Source of the DNA: Bacteroidia bacterium
Lineage (GTDB): Bacteria; Bacteroidota; Bacteroidia; Flavobacteriales; Flavobacteriaceae
Assembly (NCBI GenBank): GCA_030430385.1
Contig: JAUIFO010000014.1
Location: 1 to 64,000, forward strand
Length of the DNA: 64,000 nucleotides
Direction of reading: 5' to 3'
In this document: positions 1-8,692 of the stretch, piece after piece
Numbering within the stretch: the stretch's first letter is position 1
How the letters are laid out: each line of letters opens with the position of its first letter
The notes under the pieces: generated by a model
The model's database searches: none
Told to the model about the DNA's origin: nothing
What the model saw: only the letters and a program-made list of their open reading frames with translations
Translations under genes and position numbers: made by a program

Positions 1-13
1 TCAAGACGACGAG

Positions 14-127
14 GTTAGTTGTTAGTTGTTAGTTGTTAGTTGTTAGTTGTTAGTTGTTAGTTGTTAGTTGTTAGTTGTTAGTTGTTAGTTGTTAGTTGTT
101 AGTTGTTAGTTGTTAGTTGTTAGTTGT
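14..127. repeat. 7-bp tandem repeat, 16 copies of GTTAGTT
   Basis: Sixteen perfect head-to-tail copies of GTTAGTT run from base 14 to 125, followed by a 2-base partial copy. The copies are identical, which points to recent slippage or active homogenisation. The tract lies in a gene-free stretch upstream of the first gene. It has no coding sense and no dyad symmetry. A role cannot be read from the sequence; a slippage-prone spacer is the simplest view. Confidence 0.95.
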
Positions 128-377
128 GAAAATATTATAATAGGTTTACTTTTAAGTATGTGGTATTTAAAATTTATATTAAACCCATTAACAACAAAGT
201 AAGATAAGGTACAGTTCTTTATTTTTGACTTTTACATTTTGACTTTTGACTTCAAACTTCCAACTGTCTACTGTCTACTGCCTGATATTTATATTTTAGT
301 TAATATTTAGTCAAATTATCGACTATTAAATTAAATATATCCTTTTGTTTACTACTTTTATATCGTAAATTTATTAG
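128..377. other. Gene-free spacer with a second low-complexity tract
   Basis: No open reading frame of note is present. Bases about 224-283 form a second low-complexity tract built from the words TTTTGACTT and CTGTCTACTG, each repeated with small changes. This is unlike the AT-rich background and resembles intergenic slippage tracts common in flavobacteria (recollection, not checked). A near-consensus -7 box TAAATTTA at about 366-373 lies very close to the ATG at 378 and could start the first gene. Confidence 0.6.
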
Positions 378-1157
378 ATGAAGCACCTACAACTCCTAAC
401 ACTATTTATTTTAACTTCTGTAATGTCTTTTGCTCAAGAGCCAACTACAGTTAAAGGAACTGTTATTGATGTCTCTACAGATTTACCTATTGATCGTGTA
501 AATATTGTCAATTTAAATCAGGTAATTGGTACCTCTTCTGGAGATGAAGGTGAGTTTGAGATCAAAGCCGAAGTTAACGACACACTACATTTTTCATATT
601 TAGGTTATAAATCCATTAAAGTAAGAGTAACCAATGATTGGCTAAAATTTGGAAACACAAAAATTGGGATGACTGAATTAGCCTTAGCGCTTGAAGAAGT
701 GGTTGTAAAACAATTAAAACTTACAGGATATTTAGCCGTAGACATTAAACAAGTGCCTATAAAATCGAATTACAGGTATAGTATTTCTGGTTTACCAAAT
801 GCTGGATATGAAGCAGGTGACAGACGCCCTAATGCTGTAAGTAAAGTTTTGGGTGCTATTTTTAATCCTGCTGATTTTCTTCATAATATGTTTGGTAAGA
901 AACCTAATGAGCTCCGAAAACTTAAGAAAATGAAGGAGGATGATGAAATTAGGAATAACCTTGCCTCGCGTTTTGATAGAGAAATGTTGTTGGTGTTATT
1001 GCAAGTAGATAAATACGATCTCGATGAAATCATCAATCAGTGTAATTATTCCAAAGATTTCATTGAAACAGCAAACGACTTACAAGTTTTAGACGCTATA
1101 AGTGAATGCTATGAAGAATACAAAGTCTTAAGTCGTGGTAAAACTGGACGCTTTTAG
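378..1157 (+). CDS. Exported protein with N-terminal CarboxypepD_reg-like domain
   Basis: The 259-residue protein starts with a cleavable signal peptide (about residues 1-20, ending SFAQ). Residues about 24-100 form a CarboxypepD_reg-like beta-sandwich, with the typical run from VKGTV through the EGEF turn to SYLGYKS. In Bacteroidota this domain is found at the front of TonB-dependent receptors and in small periplasmic proteins. Here no plug or barrel follows; the remaining 150 residues are charged and helical, with no family I recognise. It is therefore a stand-alone periplasmic or outer-membrane-associated protein of unknown role. It sits alone, with a convergent gene starting 2 bases after its stop. 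Confidence 0.8.
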   Translation: MKHLQLLTLFILTSVMSFAQEPTTVKGTVIDVSTDLPIDRVNIVNLNQVIGTSSGDEGEFEIKAEVNDTLHFSYLGYKSIKVRVTNDWLKFGNTKIGMTELALALEEVVVKQLKLTGYLAVDIKQVPIKSNYRYSISGLPNAGYEAGDRRPNAVSKVLGAIFNPADFLHNMFGKKPNELRKLKKMKEDDEIRNNLASRFDREMLLVLLQVDKYDLDEIINQCNYSKDFIETANDLQVLDAISECYEEYKVLSRGKTGRF

Positions 1158-1158
1158 T

Positions 1159-1533
1159 TTATTGCCTTGAGTGCAGAGCAATTCTGTTTCCTTCACAATC
1201 GATGAACGCTCCCATAAATCCATGTTCAGGAGAAATTTGTGTTTTAGGCTGGTAAATAATACCTCCTGCTGCTTCTACGCGATCTAATTCGTGTTGCACA
1301 TCTTCAGAAACAAAATATACTAAAGTGCCTTCCTGACTAGGCACATATGATTCTTGTTTAATTAAAGTCCCTGTTGCGCCTGGCTTAGATTCATCAAAAG
1401 GAAACCAACCCATTAAGAGGCCTCCAAAATCGTGAATCGCAATATCGACTTTAAACACAGCTTCATAAAACGCTTTAGCGCGATTCATATCATGTACTGG
1501 AATTTCAAACCAGCCAACCATATTGTGTTTCAT
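1159..1533 (-). CDS. VOC family (glyoxalase-like) protein
   Basis: This 124-residue protein is a single vicinal-oxygen-chelate module. It opens with the hallmark WFEIPVHDMNRAKAFYE and ends with the GxFxDxEGNxIAL strand. Family members are small metal-dependent lyases, dioxygenases or antibiotic-binding proteins. The substrate cannot be told from sequence, and metal ligands in such short VOC proteins are poorly conserved. An internal ATG four codons in (MVGWFEIPV) is an equally good start. A SRPBCC protein lies 49 bases upstream on the same strand and may be co-transcribed. A second VOC protein occurs at 20432-20794. Confidence 0.85.
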   Translation of the reverse strand: MKHNMVGWFEIPVHDMNRAKAFYEAVFKVDIAIHDFGGLLMGWFPFDESKPGATGTLIKQESYVPSQEGTLVYFVSEDVQHELDRVEAAGGIIYQPKTQISPEHGFMGAFIDCEGNRIALHSRQ

Positions 1534-1582
1534 TTGTTTATGTTTTTTAATTAAATGGAATACGATTCACATTTAATGAGTA

Positions 1583-2110
1583 TTACGATTCTAAAATATG
1601 CTTTAGTTCAGACAGACCTTCATCAAAATCTTTTCCTACATGCTTATCGACATTATACAACATCATAAAAATGTTGGCAGGTACTTTATTTTGTCCTGAA
1701 AATCCCCAAGTTACTTTGGTACCTCTATCATCAGCATCAGTCGTTCTTATAAAAGCATCAGACTCCGATTTCCAAGGCTTAAAAAAACGCAATTTAGATT
1801 GCACCAATTCATTCTCAACAAGTTTAATAATCTCTTGCTCACCAATACCTACATCTTTATTGCCTTCCCATTTCGCAATAAAACCTACTTCGCCATCAGT
1901 TCCTACTTGATCTTGTTTCATATTTGGGTCTTTCTTTTTCCAAGGTGACCAATGATCCTGATTTCTGATAAATTTCAAGTAGTTGTAGACTTCAGAAAGT
2001 GGCTTATTGATAGTGATACTGCGTTCAACGTGATAAGATTTTGGCGCAATTAAAGCTAAAAGAACAATTAGCAATATAACACCTCCTAAAATGTATAAGA
2101 TAGTGCCCAT
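1583..2110 (-). CDS. SRPBCC family protein (polyketide cyclase/START-like)
   Basis: The 175-residue protein has one N-terminal membrane helix (about residues 3-23, rich in I, L and V) followed by a SRPBCC helix-grip domain. The start of that domain is recognisable as HVERSITINKPLSEVYNYL, followed by the W-S-P-W segment typical of the polyketide_cyc2 group. Such proteins bind hydrophobic ligands in a deep pocket, and most have no known reaction. The membrane helix suggests anchoring to the inner membrane. It lies between the VOC gene and the TrmH gene, all on the minus strand with short gaps, so the three may share a transcript. Confidence 0.85.
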   Translation of the reverse strand: MGTILYILGGVILLIVLLALIAPKSYHVERSITINKPLSEVYNYLKFIRNQDHWSPWKKKDPNMKQDQVGTDGEVGFIAKWEGNKDVGIGEQEIIKLVENELVQSKLRFFKPWKSESDAFIRTTDADDRGTKVTWGFSGQNKVPANIFMMLYNVDKHVGKDFDEGLSELKHILES

Positions 2111-2150
2111 AATGTTGTTGAGTTATTTGTTCTACTAAAATACAAATTAA

Positions 2151-2804
2151 TTAACGGTTTTGAAAGCGTTCAATAATTTGATCATAGCTCTTAATGGTCT
2201 TCTTACACCAATCTAATCGCTTTTCTAATTGTTCTTCCTTAGTCAATTGCCAAGCGACCTCAGTTTGCTTCAGCTTTGTAGTGACATCATGTAGAATAAT
2301 AGCTGCAGACACAGAAATATTTAAGCTTTCGGTAAAGCCAACCATAGGTATTTTTAAAAAGCAATCTGCATGATCAATAACATCTTGAGATACACCATCG
2401 GTTTCTGTTCCGAAGAAGAAGCAAGCCTTTTGAGTGACATCAAAATCTTGAAGTAAAGCATCGTCATTATGAGGTGTTGTTGCTACAATTCTGTAACCCT
2501 CTTGTTTTAATTTTGATATGGCTTCTTTAACCGAATGAAACCGATTGATATCCACCCATTTTTGAGAACCCATTGCGATTTCACGATCAATTCGCTTAAC
2601 ATTACGTTCTTCAATAACATTGACCTCCTGAATCCCGAAAATGTCACAACTTCGAATGACAGCACTAGTATTGTGCAATTGATAAACATCTTCTGTTGCA
2701 ACAGTAAAATGTTTCGTGCGTTGTGCTAAAACCTTTTGAAAACGCGCTTTGCGTCGTTCAGTAAGATAGGATTCTAAATATTCGAGAAGGGCAATATCAA
2801 CCAT
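2151..2804 (-). CDS. TrmH/SpoU-family tRNA 2'-O-ribose methyltransferase
   Basis: All three SPOUT (SpoU) motifs are present in the 217-residue protein: motif 1 as NTSAVIRSCDIFG, motif 2 as FFFGTETDGVS, and motif 3 as IPMVGFTESLNISVSAA. The last forms the knotted S-adenosylmethionine site. Length and the N-terminal extension fit TrmH, which methylates the 2'-hydroxyl of G18 in the tRNA D-loop, but specificity for that site is inferred from family resemblance. The gene diverges from the sirtuin gene with only 25 bases between the two start codons, so their promoters overlap. Confidence 0.9.
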   Translation of the reverse strand: MVDIALLEYLESYLTERRKARFQKVLAQRTKHFTVATEDVYQLHNTSAVIRSCDIFGIQEVNVIEERNVKRIDREIAMGSQKWVDINRFHSVKEAISKLKQEGYRIVATTPHNDDALLQDFDVTQKACFFFGTETDGVSQDVIDHADCFLKIPMVGFTESLNISVSAAIILHDVTTKLKQTEVAWQLTKEEQLEKRLDWCKKTIKSYDQIIERFQNR

Positions 2805-2829
2805 AAGCTAAAATTAGTAAATTTAAACT

Positions 2830-3504
2830 ATGAAACATATTGTTGTATTAACAGGTGCTGGAATGAGTGCCGAAAGCGGACTTAAAACCTTTAGAGATGC
2901 CGATGGCTTATGGGAAGGACACGATGTTATGGAAGTTGCCACACCACAAGCATTTGAAAGAAATCCTGAATTGGTTTTAGAATTCTACAACCAAAGGAGA
3001 CGACAACTCCTGGAAGTTGAACCCAATACAGCGCATTTTGGTTTAGCTGAATTAGAACAGTCGCATAAGGTTACTATTGTCACGCAAAATGTTGACGATT
3101 TACATGAACGTGCAGGCAGCACAAACGTAGTCCATTTACATGGCGAATTGTTAAAAGTAAGAAGCACAGGAAACGATCATAATATTAAAGCGTGGACAAA
3201 CGATTTGGTCTCAGGTGATGTTTGCGAACAAGGCCATCAATTGCGACCGCATATTGTGTGGTTTGGTGAAGCAGTTCCAATGATAGAAAAAGCTATTGAC
3301 ATATGTATGACTGCAGATATCTTAGTCATTATTGGCACCTCTATGCAAGTATATCCAGCAGCGAGTTTAATGCATTATGTTCCTGAAAATACACCAACCT
3401 ATTTTATAGATCCAAAACCAGCTATGTCGAGTAAAGCTCACATAGAAGTTATAGCTGAAACCGCTACTGTAGGCGTTTCAATTCTTAAAACAAGGTTACT
3501 ATAA
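2830..3504 (+). CDS. cobB: Sirtuin NAD-dependent protein deacylase (CobB/SIRT5-like)
   Basis: The 224-residue protein carries the sirtuin signatures in order: GAGMSAESG (residues 9-17, NAD binding), FRD, QNVDDLH (86-92), the catalytic histidine in HLHG (His104), and FGE and GTS motifs. Tyr53 and Arg56 form the YxxR motif that in CobB and SIRT5 selects succinyl- or malonyl-lysine, so desuccinylase activity is likely (established for the class, inferred here). The four cysteines that normally bind the structural zinc are absent; a single Cys is left in that region. Such zinc-less sirtuins are, as I recall, usual in this phylum. It should act on cytoplasmic proteins. Confidence 0.9.
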   Translation: MKHIVVLTGAGMSAESGLKTFRDADGLWEGHDVMEVATPQAFERNPELVLEFYNQRRRQLLEVEPNTAHFGLAELEQSHKVTIVTQNVDDLHERAGSTNVVHLHGELLKVRSTGNDHNIKAWTNDLVSGDVCEQGHQLRPHIVWFGEAVPMIEKAIDICMTADILVIIGTSMQVYPAASLMHYVPENTPTYFIDPKPAMSSKAHIEVIAETATVGVSILKTRLL

Positions 3505-3527
3505 ATAAAACGATAACGATTGCTAAA

Positions 3528-3728
3528 TTAATCATCTGAGGACAGTTTAAAAAAATCATTTACTGGCTTGCCAAAAACCTCCGATAATTTTAAGGCCAAC
3601 ACTGTAGAAGGCACATAACGATTGGCTTCAATAGAATTAATGGTTTGTCGAGATACACCAATTTTTTTTGCTAAATCGTCTTGAGTAAGACTTAAAATGG
3701 CACGTTCTACTTTTATTGTATTTTCCAT
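3528..3728 (-). CDS. Small XRE-family HTH transcriptional regulator
   Basis: The 66-residue protein is little more than a Cro/CI-type helix-turn-helix: the recognition region reads AKKIGVSRQTINSIEANRYVP, followed by the two closing helices. The family includes small repressors partnered with a membrane protein. Its ATG shares one base with the stop of the upstream membrane protein gene (TAATG arrangement), so translation is probably coupled. The duplicated site at 4171-4230 in front of the pair is a reasonable candidate operator, implying autoregulation. No target outside the operon can be named. Confidence 0.9.
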   Translation of the reverse strand: MENTIKVERAILSLTQDDLAKKIGVSRQTINSIEANRYVPSTVLALKLSEVFGKPVNDFFKLSSDD

Positions 3729-4171
3729 TATCTGTTGCGTTTTAAAACTTCAAAGAACATGATTTGTACCAGTAACATAAACCACAAAATCTGAAAATAA
3801 CTAAAGGTATTATTGCCACTTGCCTCGTATACATAATTGTGTATTACATAATCCACAGCAGGCTGAACTAAGGCATAAAGTACACCAAAAATAAAAGCCA
3901 GCGTATAGGACATAGATCGTAATGAAGCAATCATTTCATCTTCATCTTTCTCCTTAGAAATCGAAATAATTAAAAACCCAACGATAAGCACTCTTTTTAG
4001 TACACCATTAATCCATGAAGGTTCTACTTCAAAAAATTTCATGGTCATCAACGTTAGAAATGTAATAAGAGACAATACGATTCCCACACGTTTCCATGAA
4101 TTTGATAATTGAAATCTTGACCAACGCTCAATTTTAGTGCGTTCACAGTCCATCATTTTTTTTGCATTCAT
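3728..4171 (-). CDS. Four-helix membrane protein paired with XRE regulator
   Basis: The 147-residue protein has about four transmembrane stretches: near residues 28-44, 58-72, 87-110 and 125-142. They are separated by short charged loops, with an acidic EKDEDE loop in the middle. I do not recognise a named family beyond the small integral membrane proteins that commonly precede YozG-like XRE repressors. The overlap with the regulator gene says they work together; the membrane protein may sense a signal or sequester the repressor (inference). The start codon sits inside one of two operator-like repeats, which means a very short leader or repression at the start of translation. Confidence 0.75.
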   Translation of the reverse strand: MNAKKMMDCERTKIERWSRFQLSNSWKRVGIVLSLITFLTLMTMKFFEVEPSWINGVLKRVLIVGFLIISISKEKDEDEMIASLRSMSYTLAFIFGVLYALVQPAVDYVIHNYVYEASGNNTFSYFQILWFMLLVQIMFFEVLKRNR

Positions 4172-4188
4172 ATGTCAAGTATATTTTA
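4171..4188 (-). promoter_or_regulatory. Operator-like repeat, proximal copy
   Basis: TATGTCAAGTATATTTTA on the plus strand matches the copy at 4213-4230 at 15 of 18 positions. It overlaps the first base of the membrane protein gene, where a bound protein would block transcription. Confidence 0.55.
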
Positions 4189-4212
4189 TAATAAGTAAAA
4201 TTATTTTTACTA

Positions 4213-4230
4213 TATGACAAATATACTTTA
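4213..4230 (-). promoter_or_regulatory. Operator-like repeat, distal copy, overlapping a -7 box
   Basis: TATGACAAATATACTTTA is the second copy, 42 bases (four helical turns) from the first. Read on the minus strand it contains TATATTTG (4218-4225), an exact TAnnTTTG -7 box for the XRE/membrane protein operon. It also has 5-base inverted arms TATAT/ATATA. A repressor sitting here would directly cover the promoter. Confidence 0.6.
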
Positions 4231-4277
4231 CATTTTTGAATTTAGCAAATACTAATAAAACTTTTGTAATTTTAAGC

Positions 4278-4805
4278 CTATTTACTGCGTTGTCCTACAA
4301 ACTGTTGTGATTTCAATTTAAACAGTACATTAAAGGTTGTCAAACTCCCATAACTACGTGTTATGTATTGCTGAAGATCTATTTTTTCTTGTTCATCTAA
4401 ATTGTTACTAGAATTGATTTTTTGTTCCATCACTCGCAAACGATCTCTAACCATAGTGATTTTGTGAAAGAAGCTATCAATAGGCAATTCTTTACTTTGT
4501 AAATTGGTATCTGCTGGTTGAAGAATTAATGTTCCTCCTTTCCATTTGTCTGCAATGGAAACCACTTCAGAAACATCACTCCATTTCTTCAAAATTTTAA
4601 CCAAGCTGGATTCAACTTCAAAAAAGCTAACGGTATCGACTTCGTCTTCGGCAGCTTCAATAATTTCAAACTCACTATCTAAATCGATAGTCTCTAAACC
4701 GTTATCTATAAAGGTTACCCAATAATGTTTTGAAGTGACATTTGTAACCACGCCTTTACCATATTCTGAATGGTTAATTCTTGAACCTATTCCTAGTAAT
4801 TTCAT
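4278..4805 (-). CDS. Conserved protein with N-terminal Tudor/CarD-like fold
   Basis: The 175-residue protein begins with a small beta-barrel-like module (residues about 5-48). It reads IGSRINHSEYGKGVV and then aromatic strands, closely resembling the C-terminal Tudor-like tail of the UvrD helicase in this window (VGNIVSHTRFGKGEV). That tail binds RNA polymerase in PcrA. The rest is helical, with a coiled-coil-like part near residues 120-150. I recognise it only as a conserved flavobacterial protein. A role in contacting RNA polymerase or nucleic acid is inference from the module alone. It lies 25 bases downstream of the cyclophilin gene and may be co-transcribed. Confidence 0.7.
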   Translation of the reverse strand: MKLLGIGSRINHSEYGKGVVTNVTSKHYWVTFIDNGLETIDLDSEFEIIEAAEDEVDTVSFFEVESSLVKILKKWSDVSEVVSIADKWKGGTLILQPADTNLQSKELPIDSFFHKITMVRDRLRVMEQKINSSNNLDEQEKIDLQQYITRSYGSLTTFNVLFKLKSQQFVGQRSK

Positions 4806-4830
4806 ATTGTATATTTTTTATCTCTGTTAT

Positions 4831-5646
4831 TTATTGAATTATTATGACCGAAAGAATTCTTACATCTTTTAATGGTCTGTCGTTATTGTCTGTTGCAACT
4901 TTAGCAATGGAATCCACAATCTCTAAACCTTCAATTACCTCACCAAATACTGTATAATTTTGGTCTAAATGAGGTGTGCCTCCTAGGGTTTTGTAAACGT
5001 CTCTGTGAGACTCAGGAATGTGATATCGCTCAAAATTAGTAAACTGTTCTGCTAGTGCAGTAATACTATCATTCAACCGCATGGTCAACTTGGTCTTATC
5101 ATTTTCATAAGCATCCTTGAAGGCTTTAAACAATGTGGTGTCTTTATTGATTACATGATACCTGGCAGTCATTGAATTAATTCGATTTTCAGCACGATCT
5201 AAAGTACTATCATTAAATACTTTTCCTTGAACAATAAAAAATTGTATTGCACTGGAGCTTCTATCTAAATTATCTTCTCGTGCAGTAGCTAGAGCACCTT
5301 TTTTATGAAATAAATTTGGTCTAAACTCAGCTTTAACAGCGTAATCTAAGTCGCCTAAACCAAGAAGCTCTTTTGGCTTTGCTTTTTTACTGTCAGGATC
5401 TCCTCCTTGAATCATGAAATTTTCAATAACACGATGGAATAATAAACTGTCATAGGCTTTATCTTGAACGAGCTTGATAAAATTATCACGATGTAAAGGC
5501 GTTTCATTAGATAACTCAAGGACTATAATTCCATAATTGGTGGTCATCTTCACTTTAGTTTTGGTTTCAGAACCTACAAACGATGAGCATATAACCAAAA
5601 TAAATCCGAAAACAACGGCAAGTAAAACCTTCAAATGTGATCTCAT
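4831..5646 (-). CDS. Exported cyclophilin-type peptidyl-prolyl isomerase
   Basis: The 271-residue protein has an N-terminal signal peptide or membrane anchor (about residues 7-25). The cyclophilin fold follows, with the recognisable LFHRVIENFMIQGGDP, AVKAEF and SSAIQFFIV segments and the closing NYTVFGEVIEGLEIVDSIA. The catalytic arginine is in the FHRV motif. An extra stretch of about 75 residues (roughly 140-215) is inserted between the QFFIV strand and the last strands. This insertion is common in Bacteroidota periplasmic cyclophilins and lengthens the protein well beyond the usual 160-190. The enzyme should speed folding of exported proteins in the periplasm. Confidence 0.92.
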   Translation of the reverse strand: MRSHLKVLLAVVFGFILVICSSFVGSETKTKVKMTTNYGIIVLELSNETPLHRDNFIKLVQDKAYDSLLFHRVIENFMIQGGDPDSKKAKPKELLGLGDLDYAVKAEFRPNLFHKKGALATAREDNLDRSSSAIQFFIVQGKVFNDSTLDRAENRINSMTARYHVINKDTTLFKAFKDAYENDKTKLTMRLNDSITALAEQFTNFERYHIPESHRDVYKTLGGTPHLDQNYTVFGEVIEGLEIVDSIAKVATDNNDRPLKDVRILSVIIIQ

Positions 5647-5767
5647 AATATTTTTAATTAAGGTCTCTAAATTAAATCTTTACTCATAAAATTCCTAAAT
5701 AGTTTATCAAGCATTATTTTAACAAAACTCTAAATGAACCACACTTACATTTTAATACGAAATTAAG

Positions 5768-5775
5768 TACCTTTG
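5768..5775 (+). promoter_or_regulatory. Bacteroidota -7 promoter box for uvrA
   Basis: TACCTTTG matches TAnnTTTG exactly and lies 36 bases before the ATG at 5812. No clear -33 TTTG is seen. The box contains the TTG at 5773 that would otherwise be read as an upstream start codon. Confidence 0.65.
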
Positions 5776-5811
5776 CAACTTTGCCGATCAATAGCTATTT
5801 CAGTACATTTT

Positions 5812-8643
5812 ATGAGCAATTTTGAAGATACTATCGAAGTAAAAGGTGCCAGAGTGCACAATCTTAAAGATATTGATGTTACGATTCCTAGAGAGCAACT
5901 TGTTGTTATTACTGGTCTTTCAGGAAGCGGTAAGTCTTCTTTAGCTTTCGATACGATTTATGCTGAAGGACAACGACGTTACATTGAAACATTTTCGGCT
6001 TACGCACGACAGTTTTTAGGAAGCCTTGAGCGTCCTGACGTTGATAAAATCGATGGCCTTTCACCTGTGATTGCTATCGAACAAAAGACCACAAGTAAAT
6101 CGCCAAGATCAACCGTTGGAACGATCACAGAGATTTATGATTTCCTAAGACTATTATATGCGCGTGCTAGTGATGCTTACAGTTATAATACTGGAGAAAA
6201 AATGGTGAGTTATAGCGACGAACAAATTAAAAATCTCATCATAGAAAGTTATAAAGGTAAACGCATTAATATCTTAGCACCTATTGTAAGATCTAGAAAA
6301 GGACATTATCGTGAATTGTTCGAACAGATCGCTAAGCAAGGGTTTGTTAAAGTAAGAACTGATGGTGAGATTCGAGATCTTGAAAAAGGAATGAAACTCG
6401 ATCGATACAAAACTCACGATATTGAAATTGTGATTGACCGCCTCAAAATTGATGATACAGCAGATCACGACAAACGTCTTACAGAAACTATCAATACAGC
6501 CATGTATCATGGTGATGATGTTTTAATGATTTTAGATCAGGACACTCAAGAAACTCGTTTTTTTAGTCGCAATTTAATGTGTCCTTCATCCGGGATTTCG
6601 TATCCAAACCCTGAACCAAATAATTTTTCGTTTAACTCTCCTAAAGGAGCTTGTCCTACTTGTAATGGCATTGGATCGTTGTATCAAGTTAACGAGCAAA
6701 AAATTGTGCCTGATGACAGCCTCTCTATTAAAGCTGGTGCTTTAGCGCCTCATGGACCACAAAAGAACAGTTGGATCTTTAAACAATTTGAAACGATTGC
6801 ACAGCGCTTTAAATTCGACTTATCTGATGCATATGCTTCTATACCTGAAGAAGCCAAACAAATGATCATGTATGGTGGCAATGATAAGTTTTCTGTTGAA
6901 AGTAAAACTTTAGGTGTTACTAGAGATTACAAAATCGATTTTGAGGGTGTTGCTAATTTTATTGAAAGTCAGTACAAAAATGCTGAAACCACGTCCCTAA
7001 AACGTTGGGCAAAAAACTATATGGACAAAGTGTCTTGTCCGACTTGTGAAGGATCTCGATTACGAAAAGAATCGCTTTATTTTAAGGTTAATGAACTCAA
7101 TATTGCTGAGCTGGCTCACATGGATATTGTAGATCTGGCAGCTTGGTTTGATGACTTAGAACAAAAGCTTTCTGAAAAACAATTCAAGATCGCTGAAGAG
7201 ATCATTAAGGAGATCAAAGCACGCATTAAATTTTTATTAGACGTAGGTTTAGATTATTTATCGCTTAACCGAAGTTCAAAATCACTTTCTGGTGGTGAAG
7301 CTCAGCGCATCAGACTTGCAACTCAAATTGGTTCGCAATTAGTTGGAGTACTCTATATTTTAGATGAACCAAGTATTGGACTACACCAACGCGATAATGA
7401 AAAGTTAATCAATTCACTTGTGTCCTTGAGAGATATTGGGAATTCTGTTATTGTAGTTGAGCACGACAAAGATATGATTGAACGTGCCGATTATGTAATT
7501 GATATTGGTCCGAAAGCAGGAAAATATGGTGGTGAGATCATTAGTATTGGAAATCCGAAAGAACTGTTAACGCATCAAACCTTAACAGCAGACTATTTAA
7601 ATGGTAACAAAGCTATTTCAGTTCCTGAAAAACGTCGTAAAGGCAATGGCAAAGTCATTGAACTTAAAGGTTGTACAGGTAATAACCTCAAAAATGTTTC
7701 TGTGCAATTTCCTTTAGGAAAAATGATTGGTATTACTGGAGTTTCTGGAAGTGGAAAATCGACACTTATCAATGAAACGCTCTATCCTATTATGAATGCG
7801 CACTACTTTAATGGCGTAAAAAAACCTATGCCTTATAAAAGCATTAAAGGTCTTGAGCATTGCGATAAAGTTATTGATATTAACCAATCACCTATCGGAA
7901 GAACACCTCGAAGTAATCCTGCTACTTACACAGGAACGTTTAGCGAGATTAGAAGTTTGTTTGCAAAAATTCCTGAAGCTATGATTCGTGGTTACAAACC
8001 AGGTCGTTTCAGTTTTAACGTTAAAGGTGGTCGTTGTGAAACTTGTCAGGGAGGCGGACTTCGTGTGATAGAGATGAATTTTCTTCCAGACGTATATGTT
8101 GAATGTGAAACCTGTCAAGGAAAACGCTTCAATAGAGAAACTTTAGAAATTCGTTATAAAGGAAAATCCATAAGCGATGTTTTGAATATGACCATTTCCG
8201 AAGCTGTAGATTTCTTTGAACACATTCCAAAGATCTACAAAAAATTAAAAACTATTGAAGATGTCGGATTGGGATATATTACACTCGGACAACAAAGTAC
8301 GACCTTATCTGGTGGTGAAGCGCAACGCATTAAATTAGCTACTGAGCTCAGCAAACGCGACACAGGAAATACATTTTATATTTTAGATGAACCGACTACA
8401 GGTTTGCATTTTGAAGACATTAGAGTGTTAATGCTAGTCTTGAATAAATTGGTCGATAAAGGAAATACGATTTTAATTATCGAACACAATTTAGATGTTA
8501 TAAAAATGTGTGATCACATTATAGATATTGGTTACGAAGGCGGACAAGGTGGAGGTAAAATCGTTGCAGAAGGTACTCCGGAGGAAATTATTAAAGATAA
8601 AAAAAGTTACACTGCTAAGTTTCTTAAAAAAGAATTAAATTAG
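5812..8643 (+). CDS. uvrA: UvrABC nucleotide-excision repair ATPase subunit A
   Basis: This 943-residue protein is the damage-recognition subunit of nucleotide excision repair. It has two ABC ATPase halves: Walker A GLSGSGKS at 35-42 and GVSGSGKS in the second half; signature motifs LSGGEAQR in both; and Walker B with ILDEP in both. Zinc modules CPTC and CETC pairs are present. In the first zinc module one expected cysteine is replaced (CPSSG where CPxCG is usual), which I recall as normal in this phylum. I chose the ATG at 5812 over an in-frame TTG at 5773 because that TTG lies inside an exact -7 promoter box and the extra residues match nothing in UvrA. Confidence 0.97.
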   Translation: MSNFEDTIEVKGARVHNLKDIDVTIPREQLVVITGLSGSGKSSLAFDTIYAEGQRRYIETFSAYARQFLGSLERPDVDKIDGLSPVIAIEQKTTSKSPRSTVGTITEIYDFLRLLYARASDAYSYNTGEKMVSYSDEQIKNLIIESYKGKRINILAPIVRSRKGHYRELFEQIAKQGFVKVRTDGEIRDLEKGMKLDRYKTHDIEIVIDRLKIDDTADHDKRLTETINTAMYHGDDVLMILDQDTQETRFFSRNLMCPSSGISYPNPEPNNFSFNSPKGACPTCNGIGSLYQVNEQKIVPDDSLSIKAGALAPHGPQKNSWIFKQFETIAQRFKFDLSDAYASIPEEAKQMIMYGGNDKFSVESKTLGVTRDYKIDFEGVANFIESQYKNAETTSLKRWAKNYMDKVSCPTCEGSRLRKESLYFKVNELNIAELAHMDIVDLAAWFDDLEQKLSEKQFKIAEEIIKEIKARIKFLLDVGLDYLSLNRSSKSLSGGEAQRIRLATQIGSQLVGVLYILDEPSIGLHQRDNEKLINSLVSLRDIGNSVIVVEHDKDMIERADYVIDIGPKAGKYGGEIISIGNPKELLTHQTLTADYLNGNKAISVPEKRRKGNGKVIELKGCTGNNLKNVSVQFPLGKMIGITGVSGSGKSTLINETLYPIMNAHYFNGVKKPMPYKSIKGLEHCDKVIDINQSPIGRTPRSNPATYTGTFSEIRSLFAKIPEAMIRGYKPGRFSFNVKGGRCETCQGGGLRVIEMNFLPDVYVECETCQGKRFNRETLEIRYKGKSISDVLNMTISEAVDFFEHIPKIYKKLKTIEDVGLGYITLGQQSTTLSGGEAQRIKLATELSKRDTGNTFYILDEPTTGLHFEDIRVLMLVLNKLVDKGNTILIIEHNLDVIKMCDHIIDIGYEGGQGGGKIVAEGTPEEIIKDKKSYTAKFLKKELN

Positions 8644-8692
8644 CAGGTTGGCTAGAGCCTTCAAGTGAAAATTAAATGATGAAATTATATAT

